47,500 nt of DNA from Dehalococcoidia bacterium (lineage in GTDB: Bacteria > Chloroflexota > Dehalococcoidia > Lucifugimonadales > UBA3495). The notes below the pieces were generated by a model that was given only the letters and a program-made list of their open reading frames with translations, was not told the DNA's origin and made no database searches. Shown here piece by piece: positions 19,430-28,134 of this stretch. The position numbers and the translations under genes were made by a program. Location: NCBI GenBank assembly GCA_012959605.1, contig DUCU01000012.1:1-47500 (forward strand). Direction: 5' to 3'. Position 1 is the stretch's first letter. The number at the start of each line of letters is the position of its first letter.

Positions 19430-20797
19430 CTAGCCGCCCAGCAGGTCAGCCAGCGGGCCAACCGGGCCGAGGTCTTCTAGCTTGTCCATCATCTGTAGTG
19501 TCATTTTTGCGTTGTCCGCCGAAAGGGCAAGGCCGGCGCAGTCCAGGTATTTCTCCCGCACGGCATCAAACGTGGCGCCCCGCAGGGCACCGACGCTGTC
19601 ACGCTCGGCTTTTTCGGTGAGCACACGCCCGTCTTTCATATGAATCTCAACCACGTTGAACGGTTCGGCCCAACTGGTTTGGCCTTCATAACCAGCAGTG
19701 CGTTTCATCTCAATCTTGGGGATCAATTCCTGGGCCTCAGGTCGCATCACCTGCTCGTCGGTAAACGTTGACATGCCAATCCGGCCGTCCAAGATTTCAG
19801 CGGCCAGGCAGTATTGCATGCTGAACTTGCCCTCAAGTCCTTCTTTGGGTCGGGCGTGAATCAACGAACGAGGCGGGTCAAAGTTTACCGTCACGTCAAT
19901 CCTTTCTATGTTGGCTGCATCAAGTGTTTCTCTCTGTTGCAGCAAAGTGGTGGCGTCCAGAGCCAGGTGGGCGCTGCCGCAGCAGGGATACTTCTTGATT
20001 TCGATGCCCGATTCAATCATGAAGCAGCGGTTGCCCAGAGAGTTCGCCGCTTTTTCCGGATCATAGTCGTTGCCGCCGGAGAAGGCGCGCATGAAGCCAA
20101 ATCGTCCCTCCAAGGCGTCGGTGCCGGAGGTGAACCCGCCTCGAACCAACTTGGCTGCGGTGATGCCGGACTTGCAAGCATGACCGGCATGGAACGGCTT
20201 GGTCATGGTGCCAAAGTTTTGCCGCAGACCGGATGACTGGGATGCGCCGAGAGAGATGGCCATGGCGGTTTGTTCCACGTTCAGACCCAACAGCCTGGCG
20301 GAAGCGGCAGCCGCGCCGAGCGCTCCTAGAGGACCCGTGGGGTGCCAGCCCAGATCATCGAAGTACAGCGGACTGATGGCGTCGCCCACGGCGCAAGAAA
20401 CTTCAAACCCCAACAGATAGGCAAGTAGCATGTCGCTGCCTGTTGCGCCAACCTCTTCGGCCAACGGCAAAGCGGCCGGAATCAACACCGCGCTGGGGTG
20501 GGTCTTCGTTATGACGGTGATGTCGTCATAGTCCAGGGCGTGGGACATGGCCCCGTTGATCAGTCCAGCTTCAGGTGCGCTGGTCTTAAAACCGCGCCCT
20601 ATGACGGTAGCCACTGGCTTGCCGCCCAGGTCGTTTAAATAGTCGACCAGAATGTCGGCCAAGGGCTCTTTTGACCCGGCTAAGGCACACCCTATGCAGT
20701 CGATGATCGCTGCTTTGGCGGCAGAGATGGCCTCTGGCGGAAAGTCTTCCAGGCTGGTGTTAACAACGTATTCGGCAATCTTTTTTGTGACTTCCAC
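19430..20797 (-). CDS. MmgE/PrpD family protein (2-methylcitrate dehydratase-like)
   Basis: 455 aa. The family comprises 2-methylcitrate dehydratase and cis-aconitate decarboxylase relatives. Seen here are the conserved NGAMSHALDYDD (81-92), a following His (H100, TKTHPS), and a GTMTKPFHAGHA block carrying the Lys/His pair. The length is normal for the family. The start is GTG (20795-20797), supported by GGGAG 7 nt upstream. No prpB or prpC lies nearby, so a propionate-cycle role is not supported by context, and a related hydratase/decarboxylase activity on another acid is equally likely. It is divergent from the cupin gene. Confidence 0.88.
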   Translation of the reverse strand: MEVTKKIAEYVVNTSLEDFPPEAISAAKAAIIDCIGCALAGSKEPLADILVDYLNDLGGKPVATVIGRGFKTSAPEAGLINGAMSHALDYDDITVITKTHPSAVLIPAALPLAEEVGATGSDMLLAYLLGFEVSCAVGDAISPLYFDDLGWHPTGPLGALGAAAASARLLGLNVEQTAMAISLGASQSSGLRQNFGTMTKPFHAGHACKSGITAAKLVRGGFTSGTDALEGRFGFMRAFSGGNDYDPEKAANSLGNRCFMIESGIEIKKYPCCGSAHLALDATTLLQQRETLDAANIERIDVTVNFDPPRSLIHARPKEGLEGKFSMQYCLAAEILDGRIGMSTFTDEQVMRPEAQELIPKIEMKRTAGYEGQTSWAEPFNVVEIHMKDGRVLTEKAERDSVGALRGATFDAVREKYLDCAGLALSADNAKMTLQMMDKLEDLGPVGPLADLLGG

Positions 20798-20895
20798 TGC
20801 GCTTCTCCCTGTTCCGACGGCTTCAAATTTGGCAGGCTCTATGCCTCAGTAAACCACGCATTCCCGTGCGGTACAACCAGTCGCAGTGAATAGAC

Positions 20896-20949
20896 TTATC
20901 CACGAACTTGTTCGTCGAGTGTGGGTATTTCTGATGCTGTTGTGGATAA
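20896..20949. promoter_or_regulatory. Cluster of DnaA-box-like sequences in a divergent intergenic region
   Basis: TTATCCACG (20896-20904) is one change from the classical DnaA box, and TGTGGATAA (20941-20949) is an exact box on the other strand. TGTGGGTAT (20920-20928) has two mismatches, and a further GGATAA lies at about 20967. Together they form an inverted TTATCCAC/GTGGATAA pair in the 314-bp gap between PrpD-like and cupin genes. They may titrate DnaA or regulate the flanking genes; nothing else was recognised in this gap. Confidence 0.45.
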
Positions 20950-21111
20950 CCGTCAATAAACGGCCGGATAAGTAATTGAGTGCAGTGGAGGGAGAGACCT
21001 CTGCTGTTGACGGGTTTTTAGCGGTTGCCGCTCTGACGGTGGCGAGTTATGATTGGCGGCCAGGCTTGTCAACAGCCTGTGAGCTAAATTTTTGGGATTA
21101 ACGGAGGTCAT

Positions 21112-21501
21112 ATGAGCACAACGATTAGTGGAAGAGAGTTGCACATAGTTAAAGGAACGGTGTCTCCGGACACAACGGCCCAAACCCCCGGAATGATCCG
21201 CAAGCCGGGAATCGATAAGAATACCGCCGGCGCAGAAAAGATTTGGCTGGGGCATGTTGAATGCTCGCCCAATACTATGGGGCCGCCCCACCACCACGGG
21301 GTAGCCGAGACGGCGGCCTACGTAATCAAGGGCTATATCAGGGTTTATTACGGTGAGGACTACAAAGAGTACATAGAAGCGGGGCCTGGCGACTTCATCT
21401 ACGTGCCGGCCAACTTCAATCATATTGAAGGCAATCCGTATGACGAGCCTGCGGAAGCGGTGCTGTCTCGTGGGCCGGACAACATCGTTATCAACCTCTA
21501 A
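21112..21501 (+). CDS. Cupin domain protein
   Basis: 129-aa single-domain cupin. Motif 1 carries the metal ligands H60-H61-H62 and E66 (PPHHHGVAETAAYVIKG), and motif 2 has PGDFIYVPANFNHIEGN with H104. Such small cupins are metal-dependent dioxygenases, isomerases or ligand sensors; no specific activity can be assigned. GGAGG stands 4 nt before the ATG. It is transcribed away from the MmgE/PrpD gene and is followed by a 303-bp gap before the second MFS carrier. Confidence 0.88.
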   Translation: MSTTISGRELHIVKGTVSPDTTAQTPGMIRKPGIDKNTAGAEKIWLGHVECSPNTMGPPHHHGVAETAAYVIKGYIRVYYGEDYKEYIEAGPGDFIYVPANFNHIEGNPYDEPAEAVLSRGPDNIVINL

Positions 21502-21804
21502 GCAAGACTACCGTATAGACTTACCAATAGTGATAACCGGTCCGGCCAATTGCGGCTGGGCCGATTATATTTTGTCGGTCGATTGCCGTCTCAGCTCCCC
21601 TAAAATATGTAACGCAGATCAGACAGCGCCACGTCTGGAACGACGGCTAACTCCCTGCGATTCAAGACTGGTGGCAAGGCTTATAGAATAAACAGGCTGT
21701 ATACTATGCCAGGTAACCCTAACCGGCTGTCCCCCGATTTTTATCCTTATTTATCTGCGCCCCATGGGCCTTTGCCCGTATAGCTTTAGGGAAACCCCTT
21801 AGTT
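21502..21804. other. Gap of about 300 bp without a recognised gene
   Basis: No coding sequence, RNA gene or repeat was found. A TATACT hexamer at 21700-21705 could be a -10 element for the MFS gene, but no -35 partner is clear. A short CGGCC/GGCCG pair followed by an AT-rich run near 21550 could terminate the cupin transcript. Confidence 0.4.
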
Positions 21805-23211
21805 TTGATCAAAGAAAGAATCAAACAGAATTTACACCTGCCCCGTAATATGTTTTACGGCTGGTGGATTGCCATAATCTCCGCCGGTGCCGACTCGCTG
21901 AAACACGGTACTTTCAACAAAGGTTTCACCTCCTACATCATCCCCTTAAGGGCAGACTTGGGCATCAGCTTGGCTGCAATCTCTTTTGCTGAGATGTTGG
22001 GCCGGATGGAGGGTGGCTTACAGGGTCCAATCATGGGCTGGGCCACCGACCGGTGGGGGCCGCGGGTGATTCTGGCCTTCGGCGGTCTTACATCTGGGCT
22101 GGGCTTCATCATGCTCGCGTTCACCGAGAACTACATTTATTTCGTTTTTGTGTTCGTAGGCTTGATGTCCCAGGGATTCAGGGCCGGATATAACAATGCA
22201 ACCATGCCGGCAATCAACCAATGGTTCCTCAGACATCGCGGTCTGGCCATGGGTGTTGCCGGAATGGGCACAGCCATTGGCGGTACGCTGATTGCCCCAC
22301 TGATGGGGTTCTTGGTGCTAAGTGCCGGTTGGCGGCCGGCTGCATTTATCTCCGGCGTCATAATCCTGGCCGTAGTGATTCCGCTGTCTTTCTTGATCCG
22401 CCGGGACCCGGAGAGCATGGGCTTGCGCGCCGATGGCGACCCAATCCCGGAAGACGAAGTAAACATCTCCGAATTGATCTTGGGCGGCACCTCTGAGGGA
22501 GAACGGCACGGGGCAGCGATTTTGCATGCCGGGGAGCCGGATTTCATGGCCAGTGAGGCCATGAAGACGCCTACTTTCTGGATGCTGGTTCTGGCCGTTG
22601 GAATGCGAAATACCGTCCATTCGGGAACCACGTTCCTGATGGTGCCTTTGGCGGTCTGGTTCCTGATGGGATCGGGACGTACCGAAGACGCCTCTCAGCC
22701 GATCGCCGTGGCTTTCGTCGGTGTCATGTCTTTCAGTCTGTTGATAATGACGCCGATTGTTGGTTGGCTGGGCGATCGTTGGTCAAAACAGAAGCTCAGC
22801 TCTGCCTGCATGATTGGCGGAGCATTATCACTGTTGATGTTGGTGAACGACACTGGGAATATCTTCCAACTGGTTGGGTTTGTGGTGTTGCTGGCCTTTT
22901 CCGAGACGGCCAACCCGCTGGCCTGGGCGATTATGGGAGACTTCTTTGGCCGGAGAAGCTACGCGACTCTGCGCGGTTGGCAGCATCTGCCCGACCAGTT
23001 CTTGTCTATGAGCACCCCGGTGTGGATGGGAGTGATCTTTGACCGTACGGACAGCTTTTTCTGGGCCCTTATTCCGCTGGTCATCATCTATTGCCTGGCG
23101 GCCATCTTCTACTGGATAATCCCTGATCCGAGGACTCCAGCCAGAGTACAGGCCTACCAGGCACAGGGACTGGACGCTCACAGCGGAAATTACCCAGGCG
23201 AGGATTCCTAG
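21805..23211 (+). CDS. MFS transporter, OFA/monocarboxylate-like
   Basis: 468 aa with about 12 hydrophobic segments and MFS motif A at residues 78-88 (GWATDRWGPRV). The N-terminal pattern (FYGWWIAIISAG) is the one seen in OFA/MCT-like carriers of organic acids. Substrate unknown. The annotated start is TTG at 21805, as no ATG lies upstream in frame. The next possible start is ATG 21850 (MFYGWW), which begins right at helix 1; neither has a convincing ribosome binding site. The gene ends against the convergent aminotransferase gene, within a 16-bp palindrome (23204-23219). Confidence 0.82.
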   Translation: MIKERIKQNLHLPRNMFYGWWIAIISAGADSLKHGTFNKGFTSYIIPLRADLGISLAAISFAEMLGRMEGGLQGPIMGWATDRWGPRVILAFGGLTSGLGFIMLAFTENYIYFVFVFVGLMSQGFRAGYNNATMPAINQWFLRHRGLAMGVAGMGTAIGGTLIAPLMGFLVLSAGWRPAAFISGVIILAVVIPLSFLIRRDPESMGLRADGDPIPEDEVNISELILGGTSEGERHGAAILHAGEPDFMASEAMKTPTFWMLVLAVGMRNTVHSGTTFLMVPLAVWFLMGSGRTEDASQPIAVAFVGVMSFSLLIMTPIVGWLGDRWSKQKLSSACMIGGALSLLMLVNDTGNIFQLVGFVVLLAFSETANPLAWAIMGDFFGRRSYATLRGWQHLPDQFLSMSTPVWMGVIFDRTDSFFWALIPLVIIYCLAAIFYWIIPDPRTPARVQAYQAQGLDAHSGNYPGEDS

Positions 23212-23218
23212 CTAGGAA

Positions 23219-24403
23219 TTAGCTGGCAGTGTTTGCCAACGCCTCGGCAAAACCCTTGACTGCTCCCTCCAAGACCCAGTCCTCAACGCAGTATGAGATG
23301 CGGAAGTAGCCAGGCGTGCCAAAGCCGCGCCCAGGAACGACCAGCACGTTTGAGTTCAGCAGCGTCCGACAGAAGACCACATCATCGTCGATGGGCGCTT
23401 TGGGGTACAGGTAGAATGCACCCTGAGGCTGAACGACGTCATAGCCCAATTCCCACATGTTTTGGCAGAGATAGTCTCGCTTCTTCTCGTAATACCCGGC
23501 GTCCACGCTAACATCCTGCAAGTTGCGGACTATGTGTTGCATCAGCGCCGGGGCGTTGACGAAGCCCAGAGTGCGGTTGCAGAAGGCCAAACCGGAAGAA
23601 AGCTCTTCTTTATCTTTGTAATTTGGGTTTACTGCCATGTAACCGATGCGCTCCCCCGGCAAAGCCAGGTCCTTGGCATGGGAAGTGACCACCACGCTGT
23701 TGTCGTAATGGGGCAGCACCTGAGGGAAGGTCATGCCGCCAAAGATGATGCGCTTGTAGGGCTCGTCGCTGATGATGAAAATCTCGGTGCCGTGCTCGGC
23801 CTGCTTCCGCTCCAGCAATGCCGCCAGCCCTTTGATGCTTTCCTCTGAGTAGACCGCGCCAGAGGGGTTGTTCGGCGAGTTAATCATGATGGCCCGTGTC
23901 TTGGGCGTAATGACGGCTTCGATCGCTGGTAGGTCTAGCTGAAACTGGTCGTCACAGGGAGCCACCACGGCCACGCCGCCATGGTTGTCTATGTAATAGA
24001 GGTACTCCCAAAAGTAGGGCGAGAGGATGATGACTTCATCACCTTCATTGAGAATAGTCTTCAACACCACGTTGGCTGCCGCCGCAGCGCCGCAGGTCAT
24101 GATGACGTCGGCGCCGGTGAAGTCCAGGCCCGAGTCTTTCTTAAGCGAAGCAGCCACCGCCTGACGGGTCTCCATATAGCCAGGGTTGGGCATGTATCGG
24201 TGCATCCCAGAGATGGGGGCGTTGGCCAGACGGCGCAACTCGTCGTGGAACTCTTGGGGCGGCTCCAACACGGGGTTGCCCAGAGATAGGTCAAAAACCT
24301 TGTCAGCCCCAATCCGGGCCTTCAGCGCCATTCCCTCTTCAAACACCCGGCGAATCCAACCACCTTCTTCCATGAACCGCCGGACCTTCTGCGACACCGC
24401 CAT
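23219..24403 (-). CDS. Pyridoxal phosphate-dependent aminotransferase, AspC family
   Basis: 394-aa class I aminotransferase. PLP contacts: N179 in SPNNPSG, D213 and Y216 in ISDEPY, and K244 in SHAKDLALPGERIGY, with the phosphate-binding Arg (R252) after it. The substrate is unknown; relatives act on aspartate, alanine or aromatic amino acids. The start at 24403 (MAVSQK) is preferred over the ATG five codons upstream (24418) because GGAGG lies 8 nt before it, whereas the upstream ATG has no such site. It is a single gene, convergent with the MFS carrier. Confidence 0.92.
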   Translation of the reverse strand: MAVSQKVRRFMEEGGWIRRVFEEGMALKARIGADKVFDLSLGNPVLEPPQEFHDELRRLANAPISGMHRYMPNPGYMETRQAVAASLKKDSGLDFTGADVIMTCGAAAAANVVLKTILNEGDEVIILSPYFWEYLYYIDNHGGVAVVAPCDDQFQLDLPAIEAVITPKTRAIMINSPNNPSGAVYSEESIKGLAALLERKQAEHGTEIFIISDEPYKRIIFGGMTFPQVLPHYDNSVVVTSHAKDLALPGERIGYMAVNPNYKDKEELSSGLAFCNRTLGFVNAPALMQHIVRNLQDVSVDAGYYEKKRDYLCQNMWELGYDVVQPQGAFYLYPKAPIDDDVVFCRTLLNSNVLVVPGRGFGTPGYFRISYCVEDWVLEGAVKGFAEALANTAS

Positions 24404-24698
24404 TTGAACAACCTCCATTAGCCTCTAAAACCGAGCTACGCGAGTGTAGCAACGGGGGTTGTGGGTGTCAAAATCTCGTAGAATGTCCAAACTGCTATAT
24501 AGGGGCGATTCTAAATGAGAATTTTTAGTTGCCCCGGAAATGTAATCAGAAGATATAGTCACCCGTAAATTAACAGCCAGAATGTCGGTAACACCGGCAT
24601 CTGCGGACTGATTGGAGACCTCAATCACCGGTGATATTGACGTAGTGGCATTAATTGTGTCGGTGCCTGATCCGGAAACTTCGGGTTCATGGGCCCGC

Positions 24699-25379
24699 TT
24701 AGATACCGACCAGGTTCTCCGCTACCCCGTCCTCCATTCGGAACCCAAACTCGCGGCCAAATTGGTAGACCATGCCGTAGCGTACTAGTTCCAGATCCAC
24801 GGGCTCGCCTAGGATGGCAGCCATTGATGTTACGGAGCGGTCTGCTATGCCACAGGGGATGATGTTCTGGTAGAGGGAGAGGTCGGTGTTGACGTTGAGG
24901 GCCAGACCGTGAAAGGCGATGCCTCGGCTGATCTTGACGCCGATTGCCGCAATCTTGCCCTGGTCCGTCCAGACGCCAGTGTTGCCCGACTCGCAGTTGG
25001 CGGTGATCTCCATCTCAGCTAAGGTTGCAATGACCACCTGTTCTAGGGCCCTTACGTACTTCACCGGGCCGCCCCATTCTCTGAGATTGATTATGGGGTA
25101 GACCACCAGTTGCCCCGGGCCGTGGTAGGTCACCTGGCCGCCCCGGTCGGTCTCGTAGACCGGGATTCCCTTGGCTGCCAGCTCTTCTTCGGGCAGCAGC
25201 ACGTCTGTTTGTTTGCTCAGACGGCCCTTAGTGTAGACGTGGGGGTGCTCCAATAAGAGCATTGTATTGGGTTCTGCGCCCGCGTGGACTTTCTCCAGCA
25301 GTGCCAGTTGTAGCTCGCGGGCTTCCAAGTAGTCCACTGTGCCCAGCCAGGTGGCGCGGCAGGTGTTGGAGGGAGGCAT
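24699..25379 (-). CDS. lipB: Octanoyl-[acyl-carrier-protein]:protein N-octanoyltransferase
   Basis: 226 aa. LipB transfers octanoate from ACP to the lipoyl-domain lysine of E2 and GcvH proteins, the first step of endogenous lipoylation in the cytosol. The family signature RGGQVTYHGPGQLVVYP is at residues 79-95. The catalytic pair is K142 (GKIAAIGVKISRG) and C176 (IIPCGIADR), the same dyad described for the mycobacterial enzyme. It lies on the same strand 341 bp downstream of the E2 gene, whose lipoyl domain is its likely substrate. lipA is not in the window. The gap to E2 holds dispersed repeats, so lipB may have its own promoter. Confidence 0.95.
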   Translation of the reverse strand: MPPSNTCRATWLGTVDYLEARELQLALLEKVHAGAEPNTMLLLEHPHVYTKGRLSKQTDVLLPEEELAAKGIPVYETDRGGQVTYHGPGQLVVYPIINLREWGGPVKYVRALEQVVIATLAEMEITANCESGNTGVWTDQGKIAAIGVKISRGIAFHGLALNVNTDLSLYQNIIPCGIADRSVTSMAAILGEPVDLELVRYGMVYQFGREFGFRMEDGVAENLVGI

Positions 25380-25458
25380 GGCAGTTTCAAACTTCCTACC
25401 GATTGTTTGTGTTGCCAGTCCGTCTGGCTACGTTGAACTTTGGCCGTACCAGAACCAG

Positions 25459-25692
25459 GTCCTTCGACTAGCTCAGGACGAACGGGGGGCAATGGTGATT
25501 GTCTTACACGACTACTTTTTTGGTATTTAACCTATCTCAAGGATTACTATGACCGTCCGCTTGCGGTGAGACAGTCGAACCATCTCTTCGAGTTAGCCTT
25601 GTTCCCCAGTTTTAATCATGACTTATGCGCGTCCTTCGACAGATCCGAAAAATCGAGACTCTCGACTTTAGTCGGAGCTCAGGATGAGCGTG
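25459..25692. repeat. Repeat-rich intergenic region between lipB and the E2 gene
   Basis: The 341-bp gap (25380-25720) holds no gene. One copy of the dispersed motif is at 25459-25486 (CCTTCGACTAGCTCAGGACG core). An inverted half-copy is at 25563-25583 (GGTGAGACAGTCGAACCATC). A third copy at about 25633-25692 is split: its left half GTCCTTCGAC and right half GAGCTCAGGATGAGCG are separated by about 35 bp. The family recurs at 12742 and 37784-37864. Confidence 0.6.
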
Positions 25693-25720
25693 GCAATATT
25701 AGAGGCTAGGGACTGATTGA

Positions 25721-27139
25721 CTAGTAAATAGACGAGCCGGGAGCCATTCCTTGCAATCTGGTTTTTACCGCCGATAGGAATCCGCTGGCCTCTGCACCGT
25801 CGTTGATTCGATGGTCGAAGGACAGGCAGATATTCATCATGGAACGGATGGCGATAGCGTCGTCGATGACCACGGCCTTCTTCTGGATGGTCTCAGTGGT
25901 CAGAATTCCGGCCTGGGGATAGTTAATGATTGGGCCGGAGCTGGCAGAGCCCAGTGTGCCGGTGTTGTTCAGGGTGAAGGTGCCGCTTCGGACATCGGTC
26001 AGCGTAAGCTTGTTGGTTCTGGCGCGGTCGGCCAGGTCTTTGGCGGCGATAGCTAGTCCGGCAATACTAAGTTGGTCGGCGTTATGCAACACCGGGACGA
26101 TCAGTCCATCGGGTGCGGCCACGGCCAAGCCCAGGTTGACGCTGTTCTTGAGAACTATCTTGTCGCCGCCCCAGGTGGCGTTCATGGTTGGGAACTGTTT
26201 TAACGCCTCCACGACCGCCTTGATTACGAAAGGCAGATAGGTGAGGGACGCGCCAAGTTTGGGTTCAAACTCGCCGCGTATCGATGCTCGCAGCGCGACT
26301 AGGCCAGACACGTCCACTTCCACCATGGTCCAGGCAGAGGGAATCTCCGTGACGCTCTTGACCATTGCCTCGGCGATCATGCGGCGAACGGGCGTGACTG
26401 TGATATAGGTCTCCTGTCCGTCGGCTGACGTTTCACCCTGGAGTCGGGGCGCTGGGCTGGCTGTGGCAGTCTGTGCCGGGCCGCTGGCAATGAATCTCAG
26501 GACATCGTCACGGGTGATGCGGCCACCAAGTCCGGTACCGGGTAGCTGAGTTACATCGATTGAGTGTTCTTGGGCCAAGCGACGCACTGCGGGAGACAAT
26601 CGTGCCTGTCCAGATGGTGCGCTGGGCGCCGGAGCGACTTGAGTAGTCGCCACTGGTGCTGGTGGGGCTGCTACGGGTTGGGGAGCCGGGGCCGGAGCCT
26701 CTCCAGTTGGTTCGGATATTTCCACTGCTGCGCCGCCCGTTGGCCCAACCGGTGTAACGTCCCGCAGGAGATAACCGGTGGTACCCGGCGAGGCTGGTGG
26801 CACTGCTGCCGTCGGGGTTTCTGCAGGCGCAGGTGGGGTCTCTAGTTCTCCCGTCTCTAGCTCTATAGAAGCAGTTTCCGGCTCGGCGCCCTCCGGGCTG
26901 TCGGCGGTGGCCACTTCAGCGATGGGCGCGCCCATTGGCAGGGTCTCCCCTTCTTCAGCCAGCAGATGGACGACCGTCCCTTCCACTGGAGATGGAACCT
27001 CCATGGTCACTTTGTCGGTGATGATCTCCACCAAAGGCTCGTACCGCTTAATGGTCTCACCGGGTTTCTTGAGCCACTTGCCAATGGTGCCTTCTACCAC
27101 TGATTCGCCGACGTGAGGTAGTTCTATTGTTATTGACAT
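25721..27139 (-). CDS. 2-oxoacid dehydrogenase E2, dihydrolipoamide acyltransferase
   Basis: 472 aa. Domain order: lipoyl domain at 1-78 with lipoyl lysine K43 (ITDKVTMEVPSP); a long Pro/Ala-rich linker (about 80-178); peripheral subunit-binding domain at about 180-217 (LSPAVRRLAQEHSID... GTGLGGRITRDDV); and a catalytic acyltransferase domain ending in HRINDG with H443 and D447. It forms the core of a pyruvate, branched-chain or 2-oxoglutarate dehydrogenase complex. The neighbouring two-subunit E1 excludes the classical single-chain 2-oxoglutarate type and leaves the branched-chain or pyruvate complex. Its start lies 3 bp after the E1beta stop, so it is translationally coupled. No E3 gene follows. 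Confidence 0.93.
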   Translation of the reverse strand: MSITIELPHVGESVVEGTIGKWLKKPGETIKRYEPLVEIITDKVTMEVPSPVEGTVVHLLAEEGETLPMGAPIAEVATADSPEGAEPETASIELETGELETPPAPAETPTAAVPPASPGTTGYLLRDVTPVGPTGGAAVEISEPTGEAPAPAPQPVAAPPAPVATTQVAPAPSAPSGQARLSPAVRRLAQEHSIDVTQLPGTGLGGRITRDDVLRFIASGPAQTATASPAPRLQGETSADGQETYITVTPVRRMIAEAMVKSVTEIPSAWTMVEVDVSGLVALRASIRGEFEPKLGASLTYLPFVIKAVVEALKQFPTMNATWGGDKIVLKNSVNLGLAVAAPDGLIVPVLHNADQLSIAGLAIAAKDLADRARTNKLTLTDVRSGTFTLNNTGTLGSASSGPIINYPQAGILTTETIQKKAVVIDDAIAIRSMMNICLSFDHRINDGAEASGFLSAVKTRLQGMAPGSSIY

Positions 27140-27142
27140 AAC

Positions 27143-28126
27143 TTAATAAGCCACCAGTTTGCGTAGTCCGTCTGCGATCTTGTCGCCCGTGGGCATGTAG
27201 GCGTCTTCTAGTGTCTGCGCAAAGGGCATGGTTGGCACGTCTGGCCCGCAGATCCTGGCAATGGGTCCGTCCAGGTATTCAAATGCCCTCTCGGCGACCA
27301 AAGCTGCGATCTCCGCGCCTACGCCGCCGGTAATGTTGTCTTCGTGCACAATGGCCAGCTTGCCCGTCTTCTTCACCGAGTCCAGGATTGTCTCGGTGTC
27401 CAGTGGGGTCAGTGTCCTCAGGTCAACCACTTCAATGTCCACACCCTCTGCGGCCATGACCTCTGCCGCTTCTAGGCAATAGTGAAGGGTCAGGCCATAT
27501 GACACTAAGGTAATGTTGCTGCCTATGCGTTTGACGTCAGCTTTGCCGATGGGCAGGGTGTATTCTTCGTCTGGAACCTCACCACGCACCAACCGGTAGG
27601 TCTTTTTGTGCTCTAGAAACACTACTGGGTTATTGTCACGGATGGCCGATTTCAACAGACCCTTGGCATCGTAGGGCGTGCTGGGCGCCACCACTTTTAG
27701 TCCTGGTGTGTGGAAGAAATGTGTTTCCACGTTCTGGGAATGGAAGAGACCGCCCCGAATACCGCCGCCGTATGGCATACGGATAACCATGGGCACCTGG
27801 ACTGCGCCGTTGGTACCGTAACAAGTACGGGCCGCTTCTCCAATCAATTGGTTAATAGAAGGCCAGACAAAATCAGAGAACTGTACCTCCGGGATGGGCC
27901 TCATGCCTCGGAAGGCAGCGCCTAGGGCAATACCCATGATGGAGGCTTCAGCCAGGGGCGCGTCGATGATTCGATCACTGCCGAATCTTTCGGCCAGACC
28001 CTGAGTGGCGAGGAATACACCACCTCGTATGCCTACGTCTTCGCCGATGACGAACACTTTGGCGTCGCGCTCCATCTCTTCTGCAATGGCTTCCCGAACG
28101 GCTTCTATGACACTTTTAACGGTCAA
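27143..28126 (-). CDS. 2-oxoacid dehydrogenase E1 component, beta subunit
   Basis: 327-aa transketolase-like beta subunit. It pairs with the alpha subunit next door to decarboxylate a 2-oxoacid with thiamine diphosphate and acylate the E2 lipoyl group. Visible landmarks: FVIGEDVGIRGGVF near the N-terminus, APLAEASIMGIALGAA, and YGGGIRGGLFHSQ. The transketolase C-terminal domain begins around residue 200 (VSYGLTLHYCLEAAEVMA, then VDLRTLTPLD). Length is typical. The start codon is TTG (28124-28126), supported by AGGAG 5 nt upstream; no in-frame ATG is better placed. It is the middle gene of E1alpha-E1beta-E2, with 8 bp and 3 bp between genes. Confidence 0.93.
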   Translation of the reverse strand: MTVKSVIEAVREAIAEEMERDAKVFVIGEDVGIRGGVFLATQGLAERFGSDRIIDAPLAEASIMGIALGAAFRGMRPIPEVQFSDFVWPSINQLIGEAARTCYGTNGAVQVPMVIRMPYGGGIRGGLFHSQNVETHFFHTPGLKVVAPSTPYDAKGLLKSAIRDNNPVVFLEHKKTYRLVRGEVPDEEYTLPIGKADVKRIGSNITLVSYGLTLHYCLEAAEVMAAEGVDIEVVDLRTLTPLDTETILDSVKKTGKLAIVHEDNITGGVGAEIAALVAERAFEYLDGPIARICGPDVPTMPFAQTLEDAYMPTGDKIADGLRKLVAY

Positions 28127-28134
28127 GATTTCTC

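Noticed and set aside
23204-23219. 16-bp palindrome at the convergent stops of MFS and aminotransferase genes
   Set aside because: Too short and made of overlapping stop-codon sequence; no T-runs, so no function is claimed.
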